A stretch of DNA of 64,000 nt from Closterium sp. NIES-65 (Eukaryota; Streptophyta; Zygnematophyceae; Desmidiales; Closteriaceae): the NCBI GenBank assembly GCA_948144175.1, contig CANXME010002106.1:248001-312000 (forward strand). Reading direction: 5' to 3'. This document shows, piece by piece, positions 32,704 to 43,064 of the stretch. A program made the translations under genes and the position numbers. Below the pieces are notes generated by a model that ran no database searches, was not told the origin of the DNA, and saw only the letters and a list, made by a program, of their open reading frames with translations. Each line of letters starts with the position of its first letter. The stretch's first letter is position 1.

Positions 32704-32724
32704 TGCGTCCCTGGCCCGGATTAA
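32704..32724 (+). CDS. GT92-like gene, possible last exon CVPGPD-stop
   Basis: Acceptor GTGCAG (ends 32703) followed by TGC GTC CCT GGC CCG GAT TAA, phase 0. This would end the protein TRGR-CVPGPD. It is short and supported only by the acceptor, the phase and the early stop. Reading through the donor at 26704 would give a different end. Confidence 0.35.
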   Translation, partial: CVPGPD

Positions 32725-33260
32725 AAGCGCGTTCAACGCCGCACGTGCAGCGCTTCTGATAACTATCTACTGTTTCTCTTCAATTGCTACTTACACTCGT
32801 TGCTCAAGCTGAAGCGTTTTGAGGGTGGTAAGGTGGCAGCATGAGGTGCAAGAGGACCGGCTAGAATGACTGAATGATTCGTTTATGCAGTGCATTAGAA
32901 ACACTCTTTGCCACATCTCCCTCGAAGCCAGCGCTTGGTCACCGCTTGGAAAAGCACTGGTAATTCAGCACTTTTGGCCCAGTCCCAGTGCAGATGCAGT
33001 TAGGTAATTCGTAATCTGACATGCTTGGCAAGCTTGTTCATGAAACTGAAATCAGTTCACTGTGCACACAAGCAGGCAGGCAAGGCGGTTATGAAGAAAT
33101 CATGATAGCTTGTCACGTTACAAGAACATTGCCCACGTTCTTCCTTTAACGTAACTTTCACCGCTATTTACCCAATCAAGCCAGAAATGGACAAAAAAGG
33201 AAAGCGGTTCAATGTCAGCATTAGCCGAGCCTGCGTGCTTGCTCCTGAAAGAATCTCAAG
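32725..33260. other. Host 3' flank, nothing recognised
   Basis: Mixed-composition sequence without coding signal or repeat match; may hold the 3' untranslated region and polyadenylation site of the GT92-like gene. Confidence 0.5.
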
Positions 33261-33609
33261 TGTCAGAGGTCCACTGGTGATCCCCGATCGATCCTAGAGA
33301 AGGGTCATAGGCACGTTTTCCTGGGGGGTTATGGGCGCACTGACCCGCTACTGAAACAAGCCCTTTTATCCCAATGGTCTAGTGGTTGGGATTTTGAGAT
33401 GGTATCCAGAACAAAGGTCTCGGGTTCGAATCCCGGTGTATGCACTTTGGGCATCCCAGTGCGGGGGGGTGTCACAGGTCCACTGGTAATCCCCAACTGA
33501 TCCTAGGGAATGGTTACAGGCACGTTTGCCTGGGGGGTTATGGGCGCACTGACCCGCTACTAAAACAAGCCCTTTTATCCCAATGGTCTAGTGGTTGGGA
33601 TTCTGAGAT
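33261..33609 (+). repeat. Tandem duplication, 209-bp unit, carrying a tRNA-like sequence
   Basis: Unit 1 starts TGTCAGAGGTCCACTGG at 33261; unit 2 starts TGTCACAGGTCCACTGG at 33470 and is cut at about 33609 where G-rich DNA begins. Both share a GGGGGGTTATGGGCGCACTG block and the tRNA-like A box. Copies differ at roughly a dozen positions. Confidence 0.8.
33368..33450 (+). other. tRNA-Glu-like pseudogene or SINE head
   Basis: TGGTCTAGTGGTTGGGAT is a good pol III A box, and GGTTCGAATCC inside CGGGTTCGAATCCCG is a perfect B box with T-arm stem. Both match eukaryotic tRNA-Glu. The 5' ATCCCAA could pair with TTGGG only about ten bases beyond the expected acceptor position, and the anticodon arm does not fold normally, so it is not a working tRNA. 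Confidence 0.65.
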
Positions 33610-33612
33610 CAA

Positions 33613-33990
33613 GCAGCGAAGGGAGAGAGAAGGGAGGGGGGGGGGAGGAGGAGGGGGGGGAGGGAGGGGGAGGAGGAGGGGGGGGAGGGAGGGGGAGGAG
33701 GAGGGGGAGGGGGAGGAGGGGGAGGGGGAGGGGGAGGAGGGGGAGGAAGGGGAGGGGAAGGAGGGGGAGGTGGGGAGGGGTAGGCGAGGGAGGCGGGGGG
33801 TGGTGCGGGCGGGGCGGGGGGTGGTGCGGGCGGGGCGGGGGGTGGGTGGGCAGGAGGAGGGGGGGGGCGGGGGAGGGGGGGGGCGGGGGAGGGGGGGGGG
33901 CGGGGGACGGGGAGGAGGGGGCGGGGGAGGTGGGGGAGCGGGAAGCGAGGGAGGGGGAGAAGGGGGCGGGGGAGGAGGGGGTGGTGGAGG
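33613..33990 (+). repeat. G-rich low-complexity tract
   Basis: Runs of G broken by A, C or T (GGGGGA, GGGGCG units) over almost 380 bases; strong G-quadruplex potential. The Gly-rich reading it allows is not taken as a gene. Confidence 0.85.
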
Positions 33991-34009
33991 TTGGGGTATG
34001 GGCTGTGCC

Positions 34010-34172
34010 AGGTTGGGGTTGAAGGCTAGGTCATGTCAGGGTTTAAGGCTTGGTGGGATTGGGGAATAAAATTGGGTCAAGATGGGGTTATGGGCTGGGT
34101 CAGGTTGGTGTTCAAGGCTAGGTCGGGTTGGGTTGAAGGCTAGGTCGGGTTGGGGTTCAAGGCTGGGTCAAG
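34010..34172 (+). repeat. Minisatellite, AAGGCTAGGTCGGGTTGGGG units
   Basis: Imperfect units of about 22-30 bp (GGTTGGGGTTCAAGGCTAGG type), six or so copies. Confidence 0.75.
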
Positions 34173-34254
34173 TCCTTGATCCGGGCCTCACGTCTTTGGT
34201 CCGCGCCTCATGTCTCTTGCTCGGGCCAAAATACGCAAAATATCCAGAATAGGC

Positions 34255-34483
34255 TTGGGTGACGTCCTTGCGGGGGCGACGCGCGGGCCCCTAGGGCGCC
34301 GCGATGGGCGACGGGCAGGGAGGAGTGCGGGGCCCCGGGGCGCCACGACGGGCGACGGGAGGGGGCGGCGCGCGGGCCCCCGGGACGCCGCGACGGGCAA
34401 CGGGAGGGGACAGCGCGCGGGCCCCCGGGGCGCCGCGACGGGCGACGGGAGGAGGGACGGCGCGCGGGCCCCTGTGGTGCCGT
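34255..34483 (-). mobile_element. Copia F remnant, left part (GC-rich leader)
   Basis: GC-rich array of about 50-bp units (GGGCGACGGGAGGGGGCGGC and following GCGCGGGCCCC). It is taken as the leader of the minus-strand element whose 5' LTR is at 42542-42684, because copia G, with target duplication GCCGT, separates the two. Its left end is unclear and no coding part remains. Confidence 0.55.
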
Positions 34484-35729
34484 TGTCAACGGGAGTTGTT
34501 GTTGGCCCCGTCCTCGCTTGGGCGGAGCCGACTTCGTGGTTGGGTGTACGGGAGGTACAGCCGACTTGCAGCAGTGGGCGACGCTGACTTGGGCGAGCTG
34601 CTCGACGGGGTTGGTCGACTTGCACGGGGCCACTGCAATGCCGCCGACTTGGGAAGCCGGCGGCCGACTTCAACTGGTGGTCGGCGATGTGGCACGTTGA
34701 CCTGGAAGTCGGCACCGACTTGCAAGGTCGCCGACTTGCAAGGTCACCGACTTGCAAGGTCACCGACTTGCAAGGTCACCGACTTGCAAGGTCGCTAACT
34801 TGGGAGGTCACCGACTTGCAAGGTCACCGACTTGCAAGGCCACCGACTTGCAAGGTCACCGACTTGCAAGGTCGCCGACTTGCAAGGTCGCCGACTTGGG
34901 AGGTCGCCGACTTCAAGAGGTCGGTCTGGAAGTTGGCGCCGACGTAGAAGGGGCATCGACTTGGTGACGCCGACTTTGGGTAGCCGACTTGGGTGGTCGG
35001 CTGACAACTGCGCTGGTCGACGTGGAGCTGGTCGACCAGGAGTGACGTCGACCTGGAGCTGGTCGACCAGAGGTGTGGTCAACCTGGTGAGGTCGACTTG
35101 GGGTGGTCGTCGACTTGGGAGGTCGACGAGCACATACAGGAGCAGCTGGTCGACATGGTTGCCCGGTCGACCGGGATACCTGGGTGACGAGGTTCTGCGA
35201 AGGAGTGTGACGGTCGCCCAGGCAAAGTTGGCGAGTCCAACCTCGGTGGTGGTATCTCGAGGTCGACGTGGCGGATCAGGTGGAGCCGTCAGCACGAGGA
35301 TGACTTGGTGCGTGTGCTGTTCAGGTGACGAGGCTTAGCCCGCCAATCATCTACGAGCACCTGCGAAGTAGGTGCGCTGCTATTCTGCGGGAGCAACGCT
35401 GGCACACCGTCAACCTGCAGCGTTGGCACGCCGTCGACTTTGCACTGCTAGAGCGCGGTCGACCAAGTCGTGCTGGAACGCGGTCAACCATGCTATGCTG
35501 GCAGTCGACCGACCTGAATGTTAGCTCTGATGTAGTCTTGCCATGCCAATTGATTTGTCACATTGTTGTCAACTTTTTCTAGTGAAACTCTTGCCAAAAT
35601 TACCCCGTGAACTAGCAAGCAAGCAGTGTGTGCACTAGGAAAACGACTAAGGACCAACGAACGCAGAGATCACACGAGCACCCGTGCCTAGCCCGTAGTC
35701 TAGCTCCCGTTGTAGTAGTTATCTCCGCA
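34484..35729 (+). repeat. 5' LTR of copia G
   Basis: 1246 bp, TGTCAACGGGAG...TATCTCCGCA. Contains twelve 16-bp units near its first quarter and is unusually rich in the palindrome GTCGAC. Confidence 0.9.
34726..34920 (+). repeat. 16-bp tandem array in the 5' LTR of copia G
   Basis: Twelve units of CGACTTGCAAGGTCAC with GC/AC endings and a GGGAGG variant. The 3' LTR copy (about 41327-41510) has eleven. Confidence 0.85.
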
Positions 35730-35833
35730 TGGTGAGGTGAGCGAGGAGGACACACGACTTACCTTTCAGTCAGGTGGACGTAGTTGTCACTTACCTAAGT
35801 TGTTGGTAGGCCGGCAGCCGTCCAGTCACTAGC

Positions 35834-38800
35834 GTGCGCGTAGGTGACGCAGAGGTGATGGACACCGTGGAGGCACAGCTAAAGGATGCGAGGAGACGCC
35901 GTGAGGCCCAGGAGTACGGGGCGAAACCTTGGGCGGTCGTCGAGGCTGGACTCCGCACCGTGTGGGCGACGGAGCATCCCCCTTCTCGACCAGCTTCTCC
36001 TCGACCGGTGACCAACGAAGGCGGCGTCAAGGCGGGTGTCAACGCTGGAGGTGGCCAAGTCGGCAGCAGTGTGGGAGGCACGTCGAGGCAGCGTGGTGTG
36101 ATTCACGCCGATGAAGTCAGCGGCGTTCAGGAGCGAGAGAGGCAGTCGTCGGTGGCCGCAGGCTCCTCGCAGGGCGACGTCGGAGAACATCGAAGCGGAT
36201 TGTCGCCGATGTCGGCGACCCAGGTGACAGCGGGCGGGATAGCACCGAGCTACGGCTACTTCAAGTTCACGCCGCGCAGGATCTTGGTCACCCCGCCGCT
36301 CGTAGGTCGACAAGACATTCTCACCTGGAAGGAAGCTATCGAGCCCCAGCTGGAGATGGCCGGGCTGATCGGCTTCGCCCGAGGGACAGTGGCGACGCCG
36401 GAGGAGCATCACGCCGACTTACGAGCGGAGTTCCGCGCCGTGCAGCTGTTGACCTTCACGGTCATCTCGCGGTGTTGCTCGCCGGGCGTGCAGATCACCT
36501 TGAAGTGGTGCCGAGAGTACCTCGACGTCGGCCACCAAGCGTGGCACTTCATTGAGTCGACCTACCAAGTCACCGACGACTTGTTCATCGCCCAACTGGA
36601 GGGGCAGCTGACGCACCTGCGTATGGGCGACGAGGACACGGCGACCAACTACTGCAACCGAGCCCGGCGAATTCTCGCCACCATCAAGATGGCCGGCGCG
36701 CAGTACTCGACGGCGTCGTATGTCACCCATGTCATGCAGGGACTCTCGAGTAGCTACAACCTCCTGAAGCGGCTCTCAATGGCGCTGAGCACGAGGTCGA
36801 TGACAACTTGACCTCGTACATTCTACAAGGCGAGGTGATGCAGGAGGCAGAGCGGTCATAGGAGCTCTTGGCGCAGGCGAACTTTGTCGCCCCGGCAAAA
36901 CTAGGAGGTCGACCGGGGCAGCGCGGACAGTCTGGCGGCAGTGGTACCAGTGGCTGGAAGCCGGCCAAGGAAGTCGACAAGAAGATGTCGACCAAGGACA
37001 GCGGTCGAGGAGGAGGAGGTCGGCGTCGGGAGTGCTGGCTGTGCGGCGACCCCGACCACCTCTCCTTCGAGTGCCCCGACTGCAGTGACTCCGACGTCGA
37101 CAATGCCAAGGGTGGCCGCGGAAGGTCTGGCAGCCGTCGTCCTTGTCGAGGAGGAAACAAGCCGTGCAAGGAGAAGCAGTCGACGGCGTCGACCTCGGCG
37201 AAGGACGCCGACTCCTCTGCTTGCGGCAAGGGGCGGGACGACAAGACGGCGTCGTTCTCACTGGTCGGTGTCGTGGAGCCGACCGTCTCGCTGGCACCGG
37301 AGGCCGGAGAGGACTTCCACGCGGTGGCGGCAGCTGTGCAGGCGAACCCGGCGGTGGTCCTGCTCGACAGCGGCTGCTCCCACCACCTGATGGGGACGAA
37401 AGAAATCTACGTCGACCTGCAGCCGAGCGGCTCCATCAAGCACGTGCGCGGCTTCAACGGGGCGCTGCAGGACGTCCAGGGCCGCGGCACCGTCGCCCTG
37501 CAAGGAGAGGCCGGGAAGCAGGTGCTCATCCCCGACGTGCTGTACGTCCCGAGTGTGCAGGCAAACCTATTGTCATCCGGCCAGCTGAAGGAGCACGGCG
37601 TCAAGCTGCAGGAGGACGGCGACGGGATGCTGCTCGTCTCGGCAGCAGTAGTGGTGCTCGGTCGGGCGACGTATTCCGGGTGTGTCCTCTGCACCGACCT
37701 GCGTCCCTGCTCAACGAGGTTGACGTCGCCCATGACGGAGGTTGTGGCCCTGCGGGCGATCGTCTTTAAGACAAAGTCGACACCGGACATGATGCATGCG
37801 AGACTTGCGCACGCCGGCATGGACACCATACGGAGCTCGGCGAAGAACGAGGTCGCCATTGGGCTGGACCTCAAGTCGACAACGGGGGCCGACTCACCGT
37901 GTGTCTCGTGTGTCGGCGGGAAGCTGGCGCGGCACACCTTCCCCGACCAAGGCTCCGACGTCGAGGACGTGCTGGTCGTTGTGCACCTCGACCTGTGCGG
38001 GCCGTTCCGCGTGGCTGCCAAGGATGGCAGCTTGTACTTCTTGCTGCTGAAGGACCGCAAGACCCGCTTCGTGTGGGTAAGGCTGGTCGCCAAGAAGTCG
38101 GATGTGCTGCTAGAATTCCAGAAGTGGCTGGTATTGGTGGAAAGGCAGACGAAGAAGTCGGTGCTAATGCTTCGCTCCGACCGAGGAGGGGAGTTCCTCG
38201 GGAAGAATTCACCGACTTCGTGGACGACAAGGGGATCGTCCACAACCTGACCTGCCCGTACACCCCGCAACAGAACGGCATGGCGGAGCGGGAGATGAGG
38301 ATGGTGGTGGAGTCGGTGCGGACGATGCTGCTGCAAATGGGCGTGCAGCACCACTGGTAGCACCTCGCTCTGCAGCAGGCCGTCTGGGTCCGCAACTGCC
38401 TTGAGAGGTCGACTCTGCCGCCGGGGACGACGCCGTACCAGCTGCTCACCGGGACGAAGCCTGACTTATCGCTGGCCCGGGTGTGGGGCTGCATGGCGCA
38501 GTTCCTTCTCCCCGAGCAGCAGCGTGGTGGAAAGCTGAAGCCGAAGGCCAGGTGGGGCCTTCACCTCGGCGTGTCGAGGGAGAGCAAAGGCTGGGAACTC
38601 CTCGACGTCGCCGACAACCGGGTGGTCACCACGTCGGACGTGGTGTTCTACGAGGACTTGTCGCTGGAAGTGTGGAAATCGGAGCACGGGCCGGTGTCAG
38701 GACGATCGCCGACCACGCCGCTGACCGACACCTCGACGGCGACGCTACCTCTGCTCGCCGAGGTCGGTGAGCTTGCTGCTGAGGACGTCGAGGACGTCCG

Positions 38801-40968
38801 CCCTCCCTCCCCCCCCTCTCCGACCCCTGCCCCTCCCCTCCTTGCCGACCTGCGCAGGCTGACCTTGGTGTCGGCCTCTGGCGATGAGGGGAGTAGTGAA
38901 ACGTCGCCTTCGGCGCCGGCCAAGAGCATCACCGGTGGCCGACATAAGGAGCAGCAAGTCAACGTGGGAGTGTAGTCGACGTTGCTAGGGGAGGAGCAGG
39001 TTGAGGAGAAGAAGCCGACAGAGGAGCAGCCAGCAGTGAAGCCGACCACGGAGTAGTCGGCAACCGGGCAGTCGGCAGGGGAGCCGACCACAGGGGAGAA
39101 GTCGGCCAGGAAGTCGACTGAGCTGCAGCAGGACGACGAGGGGGAGGATGCCGAGGAGTCCACCAAGAGTGACGTGGTGGAGGTTCCGCCTGAACCCCTG
39201 GAAGTCAGGCCGACTTCGGAGGCCACCCGACTTCTTCGTCCCCGCTGCCTTCACCACGGTGTACGACGTGGACGACGACGACCTGGCGTATGACGACGCC
39301 AAGGAGGATGAGGCGTTTCCGGAGCTCGACCCCGACATGCATGCCGACCCCGAGCACCGCTGGGACATCTCGACCATGACGGTGAAGGAGGCGTTGGAGA
39401 GCTGGAAGGGCCCGGCGGTGAAGGCCGCCATGGAGGAGGAGATCCGCAGCCTCATCAACATGGGCACTTGGGAGCTGGTCGAGCGCCCGCCGGGAGTGAA
39501 CATCATGAAGAACCGGTGGGTGCTGACGACGAAGTACCACGTCGACGACACCATCGAGCGGGAGAAGGCGAGGCTTGTCGTGAAGGGCTTCACTTAGGTG
39601 TACGGCGCCGACTACGACGAGACGTTTGCGCCGGTGGGCAGCTACGTCACGCTGAGGATCTTCCTCAGCATCGTCGCCGTCCTCAACCTCAACCTGATGC
39701 AGCTCGACATGAAGAACGCCTTCCTGCAGAGCAAGCTCGACAGGGTGCTTTACATGTCCCAGCCGGACTACTTCAACGATGGAACCGACCGGGTCTGCAA
39801 GCTGCTGAAGAGCCTGTACGGCCTGAAGCAGTCGCCGCTGCTGTGGTACTTGGCGCTCAACGAGGTGCTGGTCGGCGCCGGGTGGAAGAAGAGCCAGGTC
39901 GACGAGGCTCTCTACTTCAAGGTCAGCAAGGATGGAGTGGCCTGCTGGGTGTTGGTCTACGTCGACGACCTGCTCGCCGCCAGCAGCAGCACCGAGATGC
40001 TCAAGGAGCTAAAGGAGCTGCTAGAGTCCGCCTTCGAGCTGCGTGAGATCTCGCCGGTGTAGAAGTACCTCGGGCTGGAGATCATCCGCGACAGGTCAGC
40101 GGGGAAGTTGTGGCTGCACGAGCAGGGCTACGCCGACAAGCTGCGTAGGCGCTTTATCGACGAGGAGCAGACCGGGCGGACTCCGAAGACGCCGGTCTCG
40201 GTCGACGCCTACGCCGACCTCACCTTCGACGACGAGGAGGCACAGGAGGGACAGGAGGAGGAGTACCGGCAGAAGGTCGGCTCGCTGCAGTTTGCGGCGA
40301 CGACGACGAGGCCGGGCATTGCCTTCGCCTACAGCAAGCTGGGGAGCGGCCTCACGGTGAGGAGTGACCAGCACTGGCGTGAGGTCGACCGCTGTCTCGC
40401 CTACCTCGCCAACACGCGTGACACCGCCCTGGAGTTCGGCGGTGGACCTGAGTCGCTGGAGCTGGTCGGCTACGTAGACGCCGACGACGCCGGTGACAAG
40501 CAGAATAGGACGAGCACGGGCGGCTACGTGTTTGTCTACGGAGGGGCCGCAGTCTCTTGGTCGAGCCAGCGCATCAAGTGCGCGACGATGTCGTCGACCG
40601 AGTCGAAGTACGTGGCGGCCACCGAAGCCGGCAAGGAGGGACGCAAACTTCGCTTCCTCCTCGCCGAGCTCCGGCAGCTGGATGCCGTGAAGCCGACCGT
40701 CCTCCGGGTGGACAACAAGTCGGCCATCACGGTCGCCGAGGGCATGGGGTTGACGGGCAACCTCAAGCACATGGAGCGGCGACAGGCCTGGCTGCAGCAC
40801 ATGGTGAAGCATGGGAAGTTTTCACTGAAGAACATCCCGACCGCTGACCAGCCGGCCGAATTCTTGACGAAGGCGCTGCACTACCCGGCCTTCAACCGGT
40901 GCTCCGTTGCCATTGGCCAGGTGCGCTTGGTTGACGTGGGCGACGGGGACAACGACGTGCAGCAGTAG
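35834..40968 (+). pseudogene. Copia G gag-pol
   Basis: Gag runs over about 35834-36800 with the UBN2-type block LTWKEAIEPQLEMAG. A canonical knuckle CWLCGDPDHLSFEC (CX2CX4HX4C) lies at about 37033-37075 and protease LLDSGCSHHLMG near 37362. GAG-pre-integrase MMHARLAHAGMDTI is near 37790. Integrase runs from LDLCGPFRVAAKDG (about 37990) to about 38460. Reverse transcriptase spans about 39350-40190 with MKNAFLQSKLD, YGLKQSPLLW and VYVDDLLA (about 39955). RNase H lies at about 40465-40900 with STESKYVAA and EFLTKAL, and the protein ends NDVQQ at 40968. All copia domains are present, with about six breaks. Confidence 0.85.
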
Positions 40969-41096
40969 GTGCCATGCCCTCCTGCATGGCTGGTGCGGTG
41001 ACCGGCGTGCTGTGTGTTGGGTGCACGCCGACGAGCTATTTTCCGAGCAGTGATGCCGTGTGGGGTAGGGGCCCAAGCGTGAACGCGGCAGGGGAG

Positions 41097-42322
41097 TGTC
41101 AACGGGAGCTGTTGTTGGCCCCGTCCTCGCTTGGGCGGAGCCGATTTCGTGGTTGGGTGTACAGGAGGTACAGCCGACTTGCAGCAGTGGGCGACGCCGA
41201 CTTGGGCGAGCTGGTCGACGGGGTTGGTCGACTTGCATGGGGCCACTGCAATGCCGCCGACTTGGGAAGCTGGTGGCCGACTTCAACTGGTGGTTGGCGA
41301 TGTGGCACGTTGACCTGGAAGTCGGCACCGACTTGTAAGGTCGCCGACTTGCAAGGTCACTGACTTGCAAGGTCACCGAGTTGCAAGGTCACCGACTTGC
41401 AAGATCGCCGACTTGGGAGGTCACCGACTTTCAAGGCCACCGACTTGCAAGGTCACCGACTTGCAAGGTCACCGACTTGCAAGGTCGTCGACTTGGGAGG
41501 TCGCCGACTTCAAGAGGTCGGTCTGGAAGTTGGCGCCGACGTAGAAGGGGCATCGACTTGGTGATGCCGACTTTGGGTAGCCAACTTGGGTGGTCGGTTG
41601 ACAACTGCGCTGGTCGACGTGGAGCTGGTCGACCATGAGTGAAGTCGACCTGGAGCTGGTCGACCAGAGGTGTGGTCAGCCTGGTGAGGTCGACTTGGGG
41701 TGGTCGTCGACTTGGGAGGTCGACGAGCACATACAGGAGCAGCTGGTCGACATGGTTGCCCGGTCGACCGGGATACCTGGGTGACGAGGTTCTGCGAAGG
41801 AGTGTGACGGTCGCCCAGGCGAAGTTGGCGAGTCCGACCTCGGTGGTGGTATCCCGAGGTCGACGTGGCGGATCCGGTGGAGCCGTCAGCACGAGGATGA
41901 CTTGGTGTGTGCACTGTTTAGGTGACGAGCCTTAGCCCGCCAATCATCTACGAGCACCTGCGAAGTAGGTGCGCTGCTGTTCTGCGGGAGCAACGCTGGC
42001 ACGCCGTCAACCTGCAGCGTTGGCACGCCGTCGACTTTGCACTGCTGGAGCGCGGTCGACCAAGTCGTGCTGGAACGCGGTCGACCATGCTGTGCTGGCA
42101 GTCGACCGACCTGAATGCTAGCTCTGATGTAGTCTTGCCATGCCAATGGATTTGTACCATTGTTGTCAACTTTCTCTAGTGAAACTCTTGCCAAAATTAC
42201 CCCGTGAACTAGCAAGCAGTGTGTGCACTAGGAAAACGACTAAGGACCAACGAACGCAGAGATCACACGAGCACCCGTGCCTAGCCCGTAGTCTAGCTCC
42301 CGTTGTAGTAGTAATCTCCGCA
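41097..42322 (+). repeat. 3' LTR of copia G
   Basis: 1226 bp, preceded by purine tract GGCAGGGGAG. Ends TAATCTCCGCA followed by GCCGT. Confidence 0.9.
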
Positions 42323-42684
42323 GCCGTGACGGGCGACGAAACCGCCGCGTGCGCCTGGGTCGCACAGCGGGTAGGAAACCGCCACGCACCCCGAGCGCGT
42401 GGCGGGCAGAAAACCGCCGCGCGCCGCGTGCGCCGGGCGCGCGGCAGGCAGAAAACGTCGCGCGCCCCGGGCGCGCGACAGGCAGGACAGCAGTGGAAGC
42501 AGGTGGGCCCACACGCCAGGAGCATTCTCGCTCTGATAGCATGTCGAGAAACGCTAGCTGAAATTTAGAAACAGAAAGGGGGGTTGCACCAGCAGCAAAT
42601 AGGATACATATAGCAAACCCTAATTTGGGCTGTTCTCACTATAGAGTACCCCACTGCAGACTAGACAATTATAGCATTCTGACA
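42323..42684 (-). mobile_element. Copia F remnant, right part (leader and 5' LTR)
   Basis: A GC-rich leader with units such as GCGCGCGGCAGGCAGAAAAC (42328-42480) is followed by a minus-strand primer-like site TGCTATCAGAGCGAG and a 143-bp LTR at 42542-42684 (TGTCGAGAAACG...TTCTGACA on the plus strand). The LTR resembles that of the coding-free element at 49836, including GGATACATATAGCAAACCCT. No coding region survives here. Confidence 0.7.
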
Positions 42685-42931
42685 TCCCTGCCCCTGGCAC
42701 AACTTCTCCGCCCATGGCGATCCCTCTCAGCCCTGTGATGTTCATCTCTGTCCCATGCTACCCATCTATGCCCTGATACATTTTGTATCTGTCTCTTGCT
42801 ATCCAATTCTGCCCATTGCCACAAGGGCGGGTAGAATCTTGACTGAGGGGTATGAAGAGGAGTTATTCCTTAGGGTTAATGAGTTGTAGATCATGATCTA
42901 GGTGTTTTGTGGTTAACTGCTTTGCTGACCA
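42685..42931. other. Intergenic, nothing recognised
   Basis: Repeated GCCC-AT words (CTGCCCATTGCC, TATGCCCTGAT) but no coding or element signal. Confidence 0.5.
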
Positions 42932-43064
42932 TGAGGAAAACTGAACGAGAATGGATGAACTATGAAATGAAGTGAGTACAAATATGAAACCCTAATTGGG
43001 TTGTACCCCCTATGGGATACCCCACTATAGCCTACAAAAAAGAGTAAGCTATAATGGTCTGACA
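42932..43064 (-). repeat. Solo LTR, copia C/D/I group
   Basis: 133 bp, TGAGGAAAACTG...GGTCTGACA. Contains the shared block TTGTACCCCCTATGGGATAC. Flanks GACCA and GACCT match at four of five positions. No internal sequence on either side. Confidence 0.75.

Larger units (their letters stand above)
4166..32724 (+). pseudogene. Glycosyltransferase family 92 (DUF23)-like gene, probable pseudogene, exons spread over about 28 kb
   Basis: Eight plus-strand coding blocks, listed separately. The seven from 6235 onward join in phase at GT/AG sites to give about 400 residues with the order of a GT92/DUF23 domain: FPFHSVLCLLPSARNAS, VEYHRLLG, an LYDSGG turn, GQVLAMHDCVQRH, ARWV followed by NEFLF, then the GLHEAES and TVANFNH blocks near the C-terminus. 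Family members are inverting glycosyltransferases of the secretory pathway; plant members make galactan side chains. Oddities: two in-frame TAG codons (8378-8380, 8444-8446), A-I-N-E-F where the family usually has an aspartate-rich D-x-D-E-F motif, a 16.9 kb intron with nested copia elements, and a 6.0 kb last intron with a gypsy element. Family recognition is from memory of its motifs. The N-terminal block and true start are uncertain. Confidence 0.6.
34484..42322 (+). mobile_element. Copia LTR retrotransposon G, full length, long LTRs
   Basis: Ty1/copia element of 7839 bp with LTRs of 1246 and 1226 bp and target duplication GCCGT (34479-34483 and 42323-42327). It is inserted in the leader of copia F. 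It is a different lineage from C, D and I: canonical CCHC knuckle, long LTRs, no Gly-rich gag. The LTR length difference is accounted for by one 16-bp repeat unit and one 4-bp AAGC unit; few substitutions are visible otherwise, so it is young. The coding region has about six breaks. Related LTR and pol scraps lie at 44210-45137, 47906-48484 and 48924-49835. Confidence 0.92.

Noticed and set aside
33368-33450. Functional tRNA-Glu gene
   Set aside because: A and B boxes are good, but acceptor pairing is displaced by about ten bases and the anticodon arm does not fold normally.
33440-34069. Gly-rich reading frames over the G-rich tract
   Set aside because: Low complexity only, open in several frames, no start context or homologous segment.
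34726-34920. Evenly spaced repeats that might suggest a CRISPR-like array
   Set aside because: Units are contiguous 16-bp repeats without unique spacers, and lie inside a retrotransposon LTR in a eukaryotic setting.
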